The position numbers were made by a program, and so were the translations under genes. DNA of 64,000 bases. Origin: Streptomyces sp. V4I2 (GTDB taxonomy: Bacteria > Actinomycetota > Actinomycetes > Streptomycetales > Streptomycetaceae). Position 1 is the first letter of the stretch. Each line of letters begins with the position of its first letter. Shown one piece after another: positions 18,195 through 26,363 of this stretch. Under the pieces are notes generated by a model that saw nothing but the letters and a program-made list of their open reading frames with translations, had not been told where the DNA came from and ran no database searches. Location of the stretch: contig NZ_JAUSZM010000003.1 of the NCBI RefSeq assembly GCF_030817655.1, forward strand, positions 2,790,001 to 2,854,000. Direction: 5' to 3'.

Positions 18195-19079
18195 ATGCAT
18201 CTTGCCTCGCGCGCGCTGCACCGCGCCGTCGCCGCCGCGACCACAGCCCTGCTCGCCACCGCCGTCGGCTGCGCTCCGCAGCCGGAGGAGAAGGCCGCCG
18301 ACACGCCGTCGGGGTCGGCCGGGACCACCTGCGCCAAGGGCAAGTTGGCCACCGAGACCTCCGGCAAGCTGACCATCGCCACCGACGAACCGGCCTACGA
18401 GCCGTGGTTCAAGGACGACGAGCCCACGAACGGCGAAGGCTTCGAGTCGGCGGTCGCGTACGCCGTGGCGAACGAGCTGGGCTACGACAAGAGTGCCGTC
18501 GTCTGGCAGAGCGTCCCCTTCAACAAGGCCTTCGCGCCCGGTGAGAAGACCTTCGACTTCGACATCAACCAGGTGTCGATCAGCGACGAGCGCAAGAAGG
18601 CCGTGGACTTCTCCTCCGGCTACTACGACGTGCGCCAGGCCGTCATCGCCCTCAAGGACAGCAAGGCCGCGAAGGCGACCAGCCTCGCCGACCTCAAGGG
18701 CCTCAAGCTGGGCGCCCAGGTCGGCACGACCAGCCTCAACTACATCGACGACGTGGTGAAGCCGACGCAGGATCCCGCCGCCTACGCCAAGAACGACCAG
18801 GCCAAGTCCGCGCTGAAGAACGGCCAGGTCGACGCCATCGTCGTCGACCTGCCGACCGCGTTCTACATCACGGCGGCCGAGGTGACGGACGCGACGATCG
18901 TGGGGCAGTTCGAGAACCAGGGCGGTACGCCGGAGCAGTTCGGGCTCGTGCTCGACAAGGGCAGCGCGCTCACCGCGTGCGTGACGGACGCCGTCGACAC
19001 CCTCCGCGAGAACGGCACGCTGGCCAGGATCGAACAGCAGTGGCTGTCCGACGCCGTCGACGCCCCGGTACTCAAGTGA
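18195..19079 (+). CDS. ABC transporter substrate-binding lipoprotein (polar amino acid/glutamate type)
   Basis: From the ATG at 18195 the product has 294 residues: a basic/hydrophobic signal (LHRAVAAATTALLATAVGC) with a lipobox Cys at about residue 25, then a type 2 periplasmic-binding fold. Typical blocks are GKLTIATDEPAYEPWF, GFESAVAYAVANELGY, FDFDINQVSISDERKKAVDF and LKGLKLGAQVGTTSLNYIDD. An in-frame ATG at 18135 is an alternative start; neither has a good RBS. It is translationally coupled to the permease (GTGA), so the three genes form one uptake system, probably for an acidic or polar amino acid. Confidence 0.9.
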   Translation: MHLASRALHRAVAAATTALLATAVGCAPQPEEKAADTPSGSAGTTCAKGKLATETSGKLTIATDEPAYEPWFKDDEPTNGEGFESAVAYAVANELGYDKSAVVWQSVPFNKAFAPGEKTFDFDINQVSISDERKKAVDFSSGYYDVRQAVIALKDSKAAKATSLADLKGLKLGAQVGTTSLNYIDDVVKPTQDPAAYAKNDQAKSALKNGQVDAIVVDLPTAFYITAAEVTDATIVGQFENQGGTPEQFGLVLDKGSALTACVTDAVDTLRENGTLARIEQQWLSDAVDAPVLK

Positions 19080-20017
19080 CGCTCACCAAGGACGAGTCCG
19101 GCCAGGAGGACGCGGACGGCAAGGGCGACCTGACCGGCTCGGCTGAGCCGGACCGCCCGGGAGCGGGCGAGGGGTACGTCCCCTCGCAGCGGCGGATCGA
19201 CCGCGAGGCCTACAAGCGCGCCCGCTCCCGCCGCGCCACCGCGATCGCCGCGCTCTCGACCCTGGTCACGGGCGTCGTCCTCTACCTGGTCGTCGTCAAC
19301 GCGCCCGGCTGGTCGCGCACCAAGGAGACGTTCTTCAGCGCCGAGTACGCGCGCGAGGCGTTGCCCAAGGTCCTCGAAGGGCTCTGGCTCAACGTCCGGC
19401 TGCTGCTGATCTGCGGCGCTGCCGTCCTCGTCCTCGGGATGCTCATCGCCGTCGCGCGCACGCTGCGCGGCCCGGTGTTCTTCCCGCTGCGCGTGCTGGC
19501 CGCCGCGTACACGGACTTCTTCCGAGGGCTGCCGCTCATCATCAACCTGATGATCGTGGTCCTCGGAGTCCCCGCGCTGCGGCTGCAGGGCGTCACCGTC
19601 GACCCGGTGCTGCTGGGCGGTACGGCGCTGACGCTGACCTACTCGGCGTACGTCGCCGAGGTGTTCCGGGCCGGCATCGAGTCCGTCCACCCCTCGCAGC
19701 GCGCCGCGGCCCGCTCGCTGGGCCTCAACAACCGACAGTCGCTGCGGTACGTCGTCCTGCCCCAGGCGGTACGCCGCCAGGTGCCGCCCCTGCTCAACGA
19801 CCTGGTGTCGCTCCAGAAGGACACCGGGCTGGTGTCGATCGGCGGCGCCGTGGACGCCGTACGGGCCGCCGACATCATCGTCGGCCGCAGCCTCAACTAC
19901 ACGCCGTACATCGTCGCGGGCCTGGTCTTCGTGGCGCTGACCATCCCCATGACGCGGTTCACGGACTGGGTGACGGCCCGGATGGACCGTAAGCGGGCCC
20001 AGGGAGGATCCCTATGA
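19076..20017 (+). CDS. Amino-acid ABC transporter permease
   Basis: The GTG at 19076 overlaps the binding-protein stop. The 313-residue product starts with a hydrophilic, charged cytoplasmic tail of about 60 residues, then has roughly five membrane spans (ATAIAALSTLVTGVVLYLVV, LNVRLLLICGAAVLVLGMLI and so on). The HisM/GltK-type EAA loop (RAAARSLGLNNRQSLRYVVL) contacts the ATPase. The N-terminal tail is longer than usual for GluC/GluD permeases. Only one permease gene is present, so it probably forms a homodimer. Confidence 0.92.
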   Translation: MTLTKDESGQEDADGKGDLTGSAEPDRPGAGEGYVPSQRRIDREAYKRARSRRATAIAALSTLVTGVVLYLVVVNAPGWSRTKETFFSAEYAREALPKVLEGLWLNVRLLLICGAAVLVLGMLIAVARTLRGPVFFPLRVLAAAYTDFFRGLPLIINLMIVVLGVPALRLQGVTVDPVLLGGTALTLTYSAYVAEVFRAGIESVHPSQRAAARSLGLNNRQSLRYVVLPQAVRRQVPPLLNDLVSLQKDTGLVSIGGAVDAVRAADIIVGRSLNYTPYIVAGLVFVALTIPMTRFTDWVTARMDRKRAQGGSL

Positions 20018-20766
20018 GCGACGCCCCCGTGCTGCGCATGGAGTCGGTCCGCAAGACCTTCGGTGAGTCGGTCGTACTGCGGGACGTCGACCTTGAGGTC
20101 GCCCCGCACACCGTGACCGCGCTGATCGGTGCCTCCGGCTCCGGCAAGTCGACGCTGCTGCGGTGCGCGAACCTCCTGGAGGACATCGACGACGGTGCGA
20201 TCTGGCTGGACGACGAGGAGATCACCGATCCGCGTGCCGACCAGGACGCGGTGCGCCGCCGTATCGGCGTGGTCTTCCAGGCGTACAACCTGTTTCCGCA
20301 CATGACGGTCCTCGAGAACATCACCCTGGCTCCGCGCCGCGTGCACGGGGTGCCCCGTGCGGAGGCCGAGGCACGCGCGCGTGAGCTGCTGGAGCGGCTC
20401 GGCCTCGGCGGCAGGGCGGGCGAGTACCCGGACCGGCTGAGCGGCGGACAGCAGCAGCGGGTCGCGATCGTGCGCGCCCTGGCCGTACGTCCCCGGCTGC
20501 TGCTGCTCGACGAGGTCACCGCCGCCCTCGACCCGGAGCTGGTGGGCGAGGTCCTGGCCGTCGTGCGCGATCTGAAGGACGACGGCATGACCATGGTGCT
20601 GGCCACGCACGAGATGAGCTTCGCCCGCGAGGTGGCCGACCAGGTGTGCTTCCTGGACGGCGGTGTGGTCCTGGAGCGCGGCAGCTCCGAGCAGATCTTC
20701 GGCGACCCGCAGCAGGAGCGCACGCAGCGCTTTCTGCGGCGGATCGTGGAGGCGGGGCGGCTGTAA
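20014..20766 (+). CDS. Amino-acid ABC transporter ATP-binding protein (GluA/GlnQ type)
   Basis: This 250-residue ATPase has Walker A GASGSGKST, Q-loop VVFQAYNLFPHMTV, signature LSGGQQQRVAIVRAL, Walker B LLLLDEVTAALDP and the switch His in ATHEM. The last four bases of the permease gene overlap its ATG. It completes the uptake operon and is convergent with aroQ. Confidence 0.95.
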   Translation: MSDAPVLRMESVRKTFGESVVLRDVDLEVAPHTVTALIGASGSGKSTLLRCANLLEDIDDGAIWLDDEEITDPRADQDAVRRRIGVVFQAYNLFPHMTVLENITLAPRRVHGVPRAEAEARARELLERLGLGGRAGEYPDRLSGGQQQRVAIVRALAVRPRLLLLDEVTAALDPELVGEVLAVVRDLKDDGMTMVLATHEMSFAREVADQVCFLDGGVVLERGSSEQIFGDPQQERTQRFLRRIVEAGRL

Positions 20767-20791
20767 GGGGCGTCCGCCTGGACAGCGGGAC

Positions 20792-21265
20792 TTACGCCTC
20801 GGCCTGCCCCGCCCCCACCAGCGCCGCGACCCGCTCCACCCCGAACACGTACCCCTGCACTCCGCACCCGGCGATGACCCCGTCGGCGCGCAGCGAGACG
20901 TAGGAGTGGTGCCGGAACGTCTCGCGCTGGTGGATGTTGGAGATGTGGACCTCCACCACCGGTAGGCCATCACAGGTGTTGAGCGCATCCAGGATCGCCA
21001 CCGAGGTGTGCGAGTAGGCACCGGGGTTGATCACGATCCCGCAGTGGTTCAGCCGCGCCTCGTGGATCCAGTCGACCAGCTCGCCCTCGTGGTTGGACTG
21101 GCGGAAGTCCACCGTGCCGCCATGTGCGGCCGCCGCTTTGGCGCACAGGGCCTCGACGTCGGCGAGCGTGTCGGAGCCGTAGATCTCCGGCTGGCGCTGG
21201 CCGAGCAGGTTCAGGTTGGGGCCGTTGAGGATCATGATCGGGGCGTTGGCCAGGGTGCGGGGCAC
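20792..21265 (-). CDS. aroQ: 3-dehydroquinate dehydratase, type II
   Basis: The GTG at 21265 follows GGAGGAACC and yields 157 residues, the normal size of the dodecameric type II enzyme. The signature [20 protein letters not shown] contains the catalytic Asn/Tyr/Arg region. [15 protein letters not shown] and [12 protein letters not shown] hold the active-site His and Asn and the shikimate-binding Arg. It converts 3-dehydroquinate to 3-dehydroshikimate in aromatic amino-acid synthesis, or in the catabolic quinate route. No other aro gene is linked here. Confidence 0.96.
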   Translation of the reverse strand: MPRTLANAPIMILNGPNLNLLGQRQPEIYGSDTLADVEALCAKAAAAHGGTVDFRQSNHEGELVDWIHEARLNHCGIVINPGAYSHTSVAILDALNTCDGLPVVEVHISNIHQRETFRHHSYVSLRADGVIAGCGVQGYVFGVERVAALVGAGQAEA

Positions 21266-21367
21266 GGTTCCTCCGGTCCGTTCAGGGTGGGCGATCCTTC
21301 GAGGACCGCTGCTCGGACCCGGTTTATCACGGTGCGCGGCCGGACCCACGGCCCGTACCCTCCCCGC

Positions 21368-22414
21368 ATGACGACGATCTCCTACGCGCCCAAGCCGTCG
21401 CCCGGCGACCGTATAGCCGTGCTCTCGCCGTCGGCCGGGCTGCCCGGCCTCTTCCCGCGCCCCTACGAACTGGGTCTTGAGCGGCTGCGCAAGGAGTACG
21501 GGCTCGAACCGGTCGAGTATCCGGCGACGCGCACCATGGGCTCCACGCCGCGGGAGCGGGCCGCCGACATCCACGCCGCGTTCGCCGATCCGGACATCAA
21601 GGCGGTGATCGCGTCGATCGGCGGTGACGACCAGATCACCGTACTGCCGCTGCTGGACCGGGAGTTGATCACCGCGAACCCGAAGCCGTTCTTCGGGATG
21701 AGCGACAACACGAACCTGCTCGCCTTCCTGCGCAACGCCGGAATCGTGGGCTACCACGGCGCGACCGTGATGTGCGAGCTGGGCCGTCCCGGCGCCATGC
21801 ACCCGCAGACCGCCGAGTCCCTGCGCGCGGCGCTGTTCACCTCGGGTGAGTACGAGTTGAGGCCCGCCGAGCGCTGGAACGACGTCAACCGCGACTGGGC
21901 CGATCCGGCAACCTTCGACACGGAGCCCGAGACCCGGCCCGGCACCGGATGGACCTGGGTGAACGCCGACCGGGTGGTCGAGGGCCGCACTTGGGGCGGC
22001 TGCCTGGAGATCGTCGGCTGGCTGCTGATGGCCGACCGTGAAGTCGCGCACGACCTGACGGAGTACGACGGCGGAGTGCTGCTCCTGGAGACCTCGGAGG
22101 ACATGCCGAGTGCCACGGAGGTCTTCTGGACCCTGCGCAACATGGGCGAGCGCGGCCTGCTCCAGCGCTTCTCCGCACTGCTGATGGGCCGAGCGAAGAC
22201 GTGGTCCTTCGAGCGCCCCAACAGCCCGCAGGAAGCCGCTCGTTACGCCGCCGGGCAGCGCGAGGCCGTGCTGCGCGCCATGGAGGCGTACGCCCCTGAG
22301 ACCCCGATCGTCCTCGACGTCGACTTCGGGCACACCGACCCACAACTCGTCATCCCGTACGGCGGCACCGTCCGCGTCGACGGCCCTGCCCGGCGCATCA
22401 CCGTCACGTACTGA
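21368..22414 (+). CDS. Peptidase S66 family protein (LD-carboxypeptidase/MccF-like)
   Basis: The protein has 348 residues and the S66 fold: [20 protein letters not shown] at the N terminus, [18 protein letters not shown], and [12 protein letters not shown] carrying the nucleophile Ser. The later acid/His elements are [12 protein letters not shown] and [16 protein letters not shown]. Family members cleave the L,D-tetrapeptide bond of recycled murein or inactivate microcin C-like nucleotide antibiotics; the extra central insertion (about 170-230) leans toward the MccF branch. The ATG is 7 bases after TACCCT, suggesting a leaderless mRNA. Confidence 0.88.
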   Translation: MTTISYAPKPSPGDRIAVLSPSAGLPGLFPRPYELGLERLRKEYGLEPVEYPATRTMGSTPRERAADIHAAFADPDIKAVIASIGGDDQITVLPLLDRELITANPKPFFGMSDNTNLLAFLRNAGIVGYHGATVMCELGRPGAMHPQTAESLRAALFTSGEYELRPAERWNDVNRDWADPATFDTEPETRPGTGWTWVNADRVVEGRTWGGCLEIVGWLLMADREVAHDLTEYDGGVLLLETSEDMPSATEVFWTLRNMGERGLLQRFSALLMGRAKTWSFERPNSPQEAARYAAGQREAVLRAMEAYAPETPIVLDVDFGHTDPQLVIPYGGTVRVDGPARRITVTY

Positions 22415-22474
22415 CGCGGTCCGCGCGCCCGCGCGCCCCCGTAACTCGCGATCACCGTGGGTAGTTGACGCGGC

Positions 22475-23779
22475 ATGCACGACGTACGCACCGTAAGGGC
22501 CCCCTCCATGCTGCGGCTCGCGGCCGCCTCGCTCGCCGGGACGGCCATCGAGTTCTACGACTTCTTCGTCTACGGGACCGCGGCGGCGCTGGTCCTGGGG
22601 CCGTTGTTCTTCCCGACGTTCTCACCGGTGGCGGGGACGCTGGCCGCGTTCGGGACGTTCGGCGTGGGGTTTGTCGCGCGGCCGCTGGGATCGGTGCTGT
22701 TCGGGCACATCGGCGACCGGCACGGGCGCAGGCCGGTCCTGGTCGCCTCACTCCTGCTGACCGGCGCCTCCACGGTCGCGGTCGGCTGTGTACCGACGTA
22801 CGAGACCATCGGTGTCGCCGCTCCCGTACTGCTGCTCGTACTGCGCTTTCTGCAGGGGCTCGGGCTCGGCGGGGAGTGGGGCGGGGCCGTCCTGCTGACC
22901 GCCGAGCACGCACCCCCCGAACGGCGGGGCCTGTGGTCGAGCTTCCCGCAGGTCGGGCCCGCGCTGGGCTTCCTGCTCGCCAACGGCGTGGTGCTGGCAC
23001 TGTCCGCGACGCTGACCGAGGCGCAGTTCGCGCAGTGGGGCTGGCGGGTGCCGTTCTGGGCGGCCGGGGTGCTGGCCGTGGTGGGGCTGCGGCTGCGTTC
23101 CTCGCTCGCCGAGAGCCCCAGCTTCCTCGAGATCGACGACCACGCGCGCGTGCCGCTCGCCGAGGTGGCGCGTGACCACTGGCGGCTCGTCCTGCTGACC
23201 GCCGGGGCACTCGCCATCGGGTACGCGATCTTCTACGCCGTGACGACCTGGTCCCTCGCGTACGCCACGGAGCGGCTCGGAGTGAGCCGTACCGTCATGC
23301 TGACCTGCATCATGGCCGCGGTGCTGGTGAAGGGTTCGCTGACGCCGGTGGCGGCGCTGCTCGGCGACCGTTACGGGCGGCGGCCATTGTGCCTGGCCGG
23401 GTGTGCGGGCGCCGCCGTGTGGATGTTCCCGATGGTCGCGCTCCTCGCCACGGGAGAGCCGTTGCTGATGTTCCTCGGCTTCCTGGGGGCGATGCTCGCG
23501 TTCATCACCATGTTCGCCGTGATCGCCGCGTATCTGCCGGAGCTGTACGAGCCCCGGGTGCGCTGCACGGGCGCCGCGGTCGGCTGCAACCTCGGCGGGG
23601 TTGTCGGGGGCGCGCTCACGCCCCTCGTGGCGACCGCCCTCGTCGAGCAGGGCGGCCGGGTGCCGTGGGGTGTGGGCGCGTATCTGACCGGGATCGCCCT
23701 GCTCAGCCTGGGGTGTTTCGCGCTGTTGCCCGAGACGCGGCCCGTGCCGGTGGTGGCGGCGGAGCCGGCCACTGGCTGA
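22475..23779 (+). CDS. MHS-family MFS transporter (metabolite:H+ symporter)
   Basis: The 434-residue protein has 12 predicted membrane spans and the MFS motif [11 protein letters not shown] between spans 2 and 3, repeated as [11 protein letters not shown] in the second half. The MHS subfamily feature [20 protein letters not shown] opens the protein, and [20 protein letters not shown] follows. Relatives include KgtP, ProP and ShiA, so substrates may be dicarboxylates, osmolytes or shikimate; aroQ two genes away is suggestive but not proof. A palindromic terminator follows. Confidence 0.92.
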   Translation: MHDVRTVRAPSMLRLAAASLAGTAIEFYDFFVYGTAAALVLGPLFFPTFSPVAGTLAAFGTFGVGFVARPLGSVLFGHIGDRHGRRPVLVASLLLTGASTVAVGCVPTYETIGVAAPVLLLVLRFLQGLGLGGEWGGAVLLTAEHAPPERRGLWSSFPQVGPALGFLLANGVVLALSATLTEAQFAQWGWRVPFWAAGVLAVVGLRLRSSLAESPSFLEIDDHARVPLAEVARDHWRLVLLTAGALAIGYAIFYAVTTWSLAYATERLGVSRTVMLTCIMAAVLVKGSLTPVAALLGDRYGRRPLCLAGCAGAAVWMFPMVALLATGEPLLMFLGFLGAMLAFITMFAVIAAYLPELYEPRVRCTGAAVGCNLGGVVGGALTPLVATALVEQGGRVPWGVGAYLTGIALLSLGCFALLPETRPVPVVAAEPATG

Positions 23780-23783
23780 ACCC

Positions 23784-23821
23784 GCGGTGCGTAAGCGCTC
23801 GCGCAAGCGTTTACGCACCGC
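23784..23821. terminator. 38-bp palindrome between convergent genes (terminator or LacI-type operator)
   Basis: GCGGTGCGTAA at the left end pairs perfectly with its complement at the right end, and the inner 16 bases pair except for two mismatched pairs. It lies between the MFS stop and the antiporter stop, so it should act as a bidirectional terminator. Its central 24 bases match the palindrome before the LacI gene at 21 positions. Confidence 0.65.
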
Positions 23822-23861
23822 CTGAGGATCGTCCCGCTGGGGATTCCGGTAGGGATTCCCG

Positions 23862-24962
23862 CTAGGGATTGATCGCCAGCTCCAGATACGCCGCGAACAC
23901 CACCAGGTGGACTCCTCCCTGGAGTGGCGTGGCCCGCCCCGGCACCACCGTCAGGGAGCTCACCACCACAGTCAGCGCGAGCAGCACCATGTGGGTGGAG
24001 CCGAGGCCGAGGACAAGCGGGCCGGAGAGCCAGATCGAGGCCAGGGCGACCGCCGGGATGGTGAGGCCGATGCTGGCCATCGCGGAGCCGAGGGCGAGGT
24101 TGAGGCTGGTCTGCACCCGGTCGCGGCGCGCGGAGCGCAGTGCGGCGATGGTCTCGGGCAGCAGCACCAGCAGGGCGATGATCACGCCGACGACCGCGTG
24201 CGGCAGGTCGGCCGCCTCCACACCGGACTCGATGGTCGGCGACACACCTTTGGCCAGGCCGACCACGCCGATCAGGGCCAGGCCCAGCAGCCCGAGGCTG
24301 ACCAGGGCGGTGCGCGCGGACGGCACGCCGGCGTGTTCTTCGACGGTGATCACCTCGCCCTGGCGGGTGATCGGGAGGAAGTAGTCGCGGTGCCGCACGG
24401 TCTGGGTCGCCACGAACAGGCCGTACAGGACCAGCGAGGAGATCGCCGCGAAGGTCAGCTGCACGCCCGAGAACTCCGGTCCCGGCTTGCTCGTGGTGAA
24501 CGTCGGCAGCACCAGGCTGAGCGTGGCCAGGGTGGCGACGGTCGCGAGGGCGGCGCCGGTGCCCTCGGGGTTGAAGACCGCCGTGCCGTGGCGGAGGGAG
24601 GCGACCAGGAGACTCAGGCCGACGATGCCGTTGCAGGTGATCATCACGGCCGCGAAGACCGTGTCCCTGGCCAGCGTCGAGCTCTTGTCGCCGCCGTCGG
24701 CCATCAGGGTGACGATCAGGGCGACCTCGATGATCGTGACGGCGACGGCCAGGACGAGAGAGCCGAAGGGTTCCCCGACCCGGTGGGCGACCACTTCCGC
24801 GTGGTGCACGGCGGCCAGGACGGCCCCGGCGAGGATCACCGTCACCAGCGCGACGACCGCGCCGGGCAGGTCTCGACCCCACGTGAACAGCAGCATGACG
24901 ATCGCGAGCACCGGCACCGCAGACGTCCACTGTGTCGTGAGCGACCCGAGCCGAGCGATCAT
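23862..24962 (-). CDS. Calcium/cation:proton antiporter (CaCA family, ChaA-like)
   Basis: The ATG at 24962 gives 366 residues and about 11 membrane helices. Both inverted CaCA repeats are present with acidic motifs in the membrane: FGSLVLAVAVTIIEVALIVT in repeat 1 and VGVIIALLVLLPETIAALRS in repeat 2 (the Glu residues bind the cation). A charged loop (QGEVITVEEHAGV) separates them. It should export Ca2+ or Na+/K+ in exchange for protons. Two hairpins lie upstream, belonging to the TerC transcript. Confidence 0.9.
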   Translation of the reverse strand: MIARLGSLTTQWTSAVPVLAIVMLLFTWGRDLPGAVVALVTVILAGAVLAAVHHAEVVAHRVGEPFGSLVLAVAVTIIEVALIVTLMADGGDKSSTLARDTVFAAVMITCNGIVGLSLLVASLRHGTAVFNPEGTGAALATVATLATLSLVLPTFTTSKPGPEFSGVQLTFAAISSLVLYGLFVATQTVRHRDYFLPITRQGEVITVEEHAGVPSARTALVSLGLLGLALIGVVGLAKGVSPTIESGVEAADLPHAVVGVIIALLVLLPETIAALRSARRDRVQTSLNLALGSAMASIGLTIPAVALASIWLSGPLVLGLGSTHMVLLALTVVVSSLTVVPGRATPLQGGVHLVVFAAYLELAINP

Positions 24963-24984
24963 GCAGTGATCGTCGCAGAGGCGA

Positions 24985-25017
24985 ACGGGCCCCGCACTCC
25001 AGGAGTGCGGGGCCCGT
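24985..25017 (-). terminator. Second hairpin downstream of terC
   Basis: A perfect 16-bp inverted repeat (24985-25000 and 25002-25017, starting ACGGGCCCCGCACTCC) closes almost without a loop. It may back up the terminator at 25072-25112 and insulate the antiporter gene. Confidence 0.7.
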
Positions 25018-25071
25018 CCCACCCGGACCCGGGGCGTCCCCTGGCGGGGAACGCTCAGTCCCAACGAAGCA

Positions 25072-25112
25072 CCGGGAGCGGCGGTCGGCAATGCGCCGAC
25101 CGCCGCTCCCGG
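25072..25112 (-). terminator. Strong hairpin terminator after terC
   Basis: An 18-bp perfect stem (CCGGGAGCGGCGGTCGGC at 25072-25089) with a 5-base loop (aatgc) lies 25 bases beyond the terC stop. Confidence 0.85.
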
Positions 25113-25136
25113 GTGGTTGTCCTACGTCCGAAGTGG

Positions 25137-26138
25137 TCAGGCCTCGATGCTGTCCTTCGGAGAGCCTTCGTTCGGTCCCTGCGCCGCCTCGGCCGCCGCC
25201 TGCTTCTTGGACGCCCGCAGGCTGGTGATCGTGGTGACGATCAGGACCAGGCAGATCACGCCGAGGGAGACCGGGATGCTGATCTCCGGGACGTGGACCC
25301 CGGACTCGTGCAGCGCGTGCAGCACCAGCTTGACGCCGATGAAGCCCAGGATGATCGACAGGCCGTAGCTGAGGTGGACCAGCTTCCTGAGCAGGCCGCC
25401 GATCAGGAAGTACAGCTGCCTCAGGCCCATCAGCGCGAACGCGTTGGCCGTGAAGACGATGTACGGGTCCTGGGTCAGGCCGAAGATCGCCGGGATCGAG
25501 TCGAGGGCGAACAGGACGTCCGTCGTACCGATCGCGAGCATCACGACCAGCATCGGGGTCATGACCCGCTTGCCGTTCTCCTGGATCCACAGCTTGGTGC
25601 CGTGGTAGCGGTCGGCGACGCCGAAGCGGCGCTCGGCCGCCTTGAGCAGCTTGTTCTCCTCCCAGTCCTCGTCCTCCTCGTCGGCCCGGGCCTCCTGGAT
25701 CAGCTTCCAGGCGGTGTAGATGAGGAACGCGCCGAAGATGTAGAAGACCCACGCGAAGCTCGCAAGGATCGCGGCGCCCGCTGCGATGAAGATCGCGCGC
25801 AGGACGAGGGCTATCAGCACACCGATGAGCAGCACCCGCTGCTGGTACTGCGAGGGCACCGCGAACTTCGCCATGATCAGGACGAAGACGAAGAGGTTGT
25901 CGACGCTCAGAGACTTCTCGGTGATGAAGCCCGCGAAGAACTCGCCGGAGGGCTGGCCTCCGGCGAAGACGAGCAGGCCGAGTCCGAAGAGTGCGGCCAG
26001 GACGATCCAGACGATCGTCCAGATTCCGGCTTCCTTGATGGACACGTCGTGCGGCTTGCGGCCGATGAAGAAGTCGACCGCGATGAGGGCGGCAAGGCCC
26101 ACGATCGTCAGGACCCACAGGGTCAGGGAAACATCCAC
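25137..26138 (-). CDS. TerC/Alx-family membrane protein, probable Mn2+ exporter
   Basis: The GTG at 26138 follows CCGGAGG and yields 333 residues. Nine or so membrane helices hold the TerC hallmarks: acidic residues in VDFFIGRKPHDVSIKEA, FITEKSLSVDNLFVFVLIMA and GTTDVLFALDSIPAIFGLTQ. A charged cytoplasmic loop (EARADEEDEDWEE) separates the halves. Family members (Alx, YkoY, YceF) export Mn2+ or load it into exported enzymes; older annotation linked them to tellurite resistance. The Mn2+ riboswitch upstream supports the manganese role. Confidence 0.93.
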   Translation of the reverse strand: MDVSLTLWVLTIVGLAALIAVDFFIGRKPHDVSIKEAGIWTIVWIVLAALFGLGLLVFAGGQPSGEFFAGFITEKSLSVDNLFVFVLIMAKFAVPSQYQQRVLLIGVLIALVLRAIFIAAGAAILASFAWVFYIFGAFLIYTAWKLIQEARADEEDEDWEENKLLKAAERRFGVADRYHGTKLWIQENGKRVMTPMLVVMLAIGTTDVLFALDSIPAIFGLTQDPYIVFTANAFALMGLRQLYFLIGGLLRKLVHLSYGLSIILGFIGVKLVLHALHESGVHVPEISIPVSLGVICLVLIVTTITSLRASKKQAAAEAAQGPNEGSPKDSIEA

Positions 26139-26186
26139 TGCGCCTCCGGCAGTACGTAACGGCAAGTAACCAGCGTCGTCGCGCTG

Positions 26187-26286
26187 CCGGAGGTCTCTTC
26201 CACCCAGGATGGGCCGACGCCCCGGGATCTGGCCAGATCCGTATTGACGGGTACGCCGCAGTCGACAGGGAGTACTCCCCTCCGTG
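26187..26286 (-). ncRNA. yybP-ykoY (Mn2+) riboswitch upstream of terC
   Basis: On the minus strand the element begins CGGAGGGGAGTA and ends AGAGACCTCCG. These are the two conserved loop sequences of the class (GGGGAGUA at 26280-26273 and AGAGACC at 26198-26192), closed by a CGGAGG/CCTCCG P1 stem. A hairpin GGATCT-GGCC-AGATCC lies inside. It precedes a TerC gene, the commonest target of this riboswitch. I judged it by eye; a covariance model would settle it. Confidence 0.75.
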
Positions 26287-26292
26287 GGAACA

Positions 26293-26321
26293 ACCGTACC
26301 CAATCACCAAGGAAAGGTAAA
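26293..26321 (-). promoter_or_regulatory. Candidate promoter of the riboswitch-terC transcript
   Basis: On the minus strand TTTACC, a 17-base spacer and TACGGT fit a housekeeping promoter. The -10 box ends about 7 bases before the riboswitch P1 stem, which is where transcription should start. Confidence 0.5.
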
Positions 26322-26363
26322 GCGCTTGGCAAAAGAAGGGTCAAAATACCTGGTCAGACGACT

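Noticed and set aside
20792..22480. Minus-strand open frame of 562 codons that includes aroQ
   Set aside because: Only the part below 21265 is AroQ; the rest is the antisense of the peptidase S66 gene, open because of high GC.
23907..26159. Very long plus-strand frame of 750 codons
   Set aside because: It is the antisense of the antiporter and terC genes and has a Gly/Asp/Arg-rich shadow composition.
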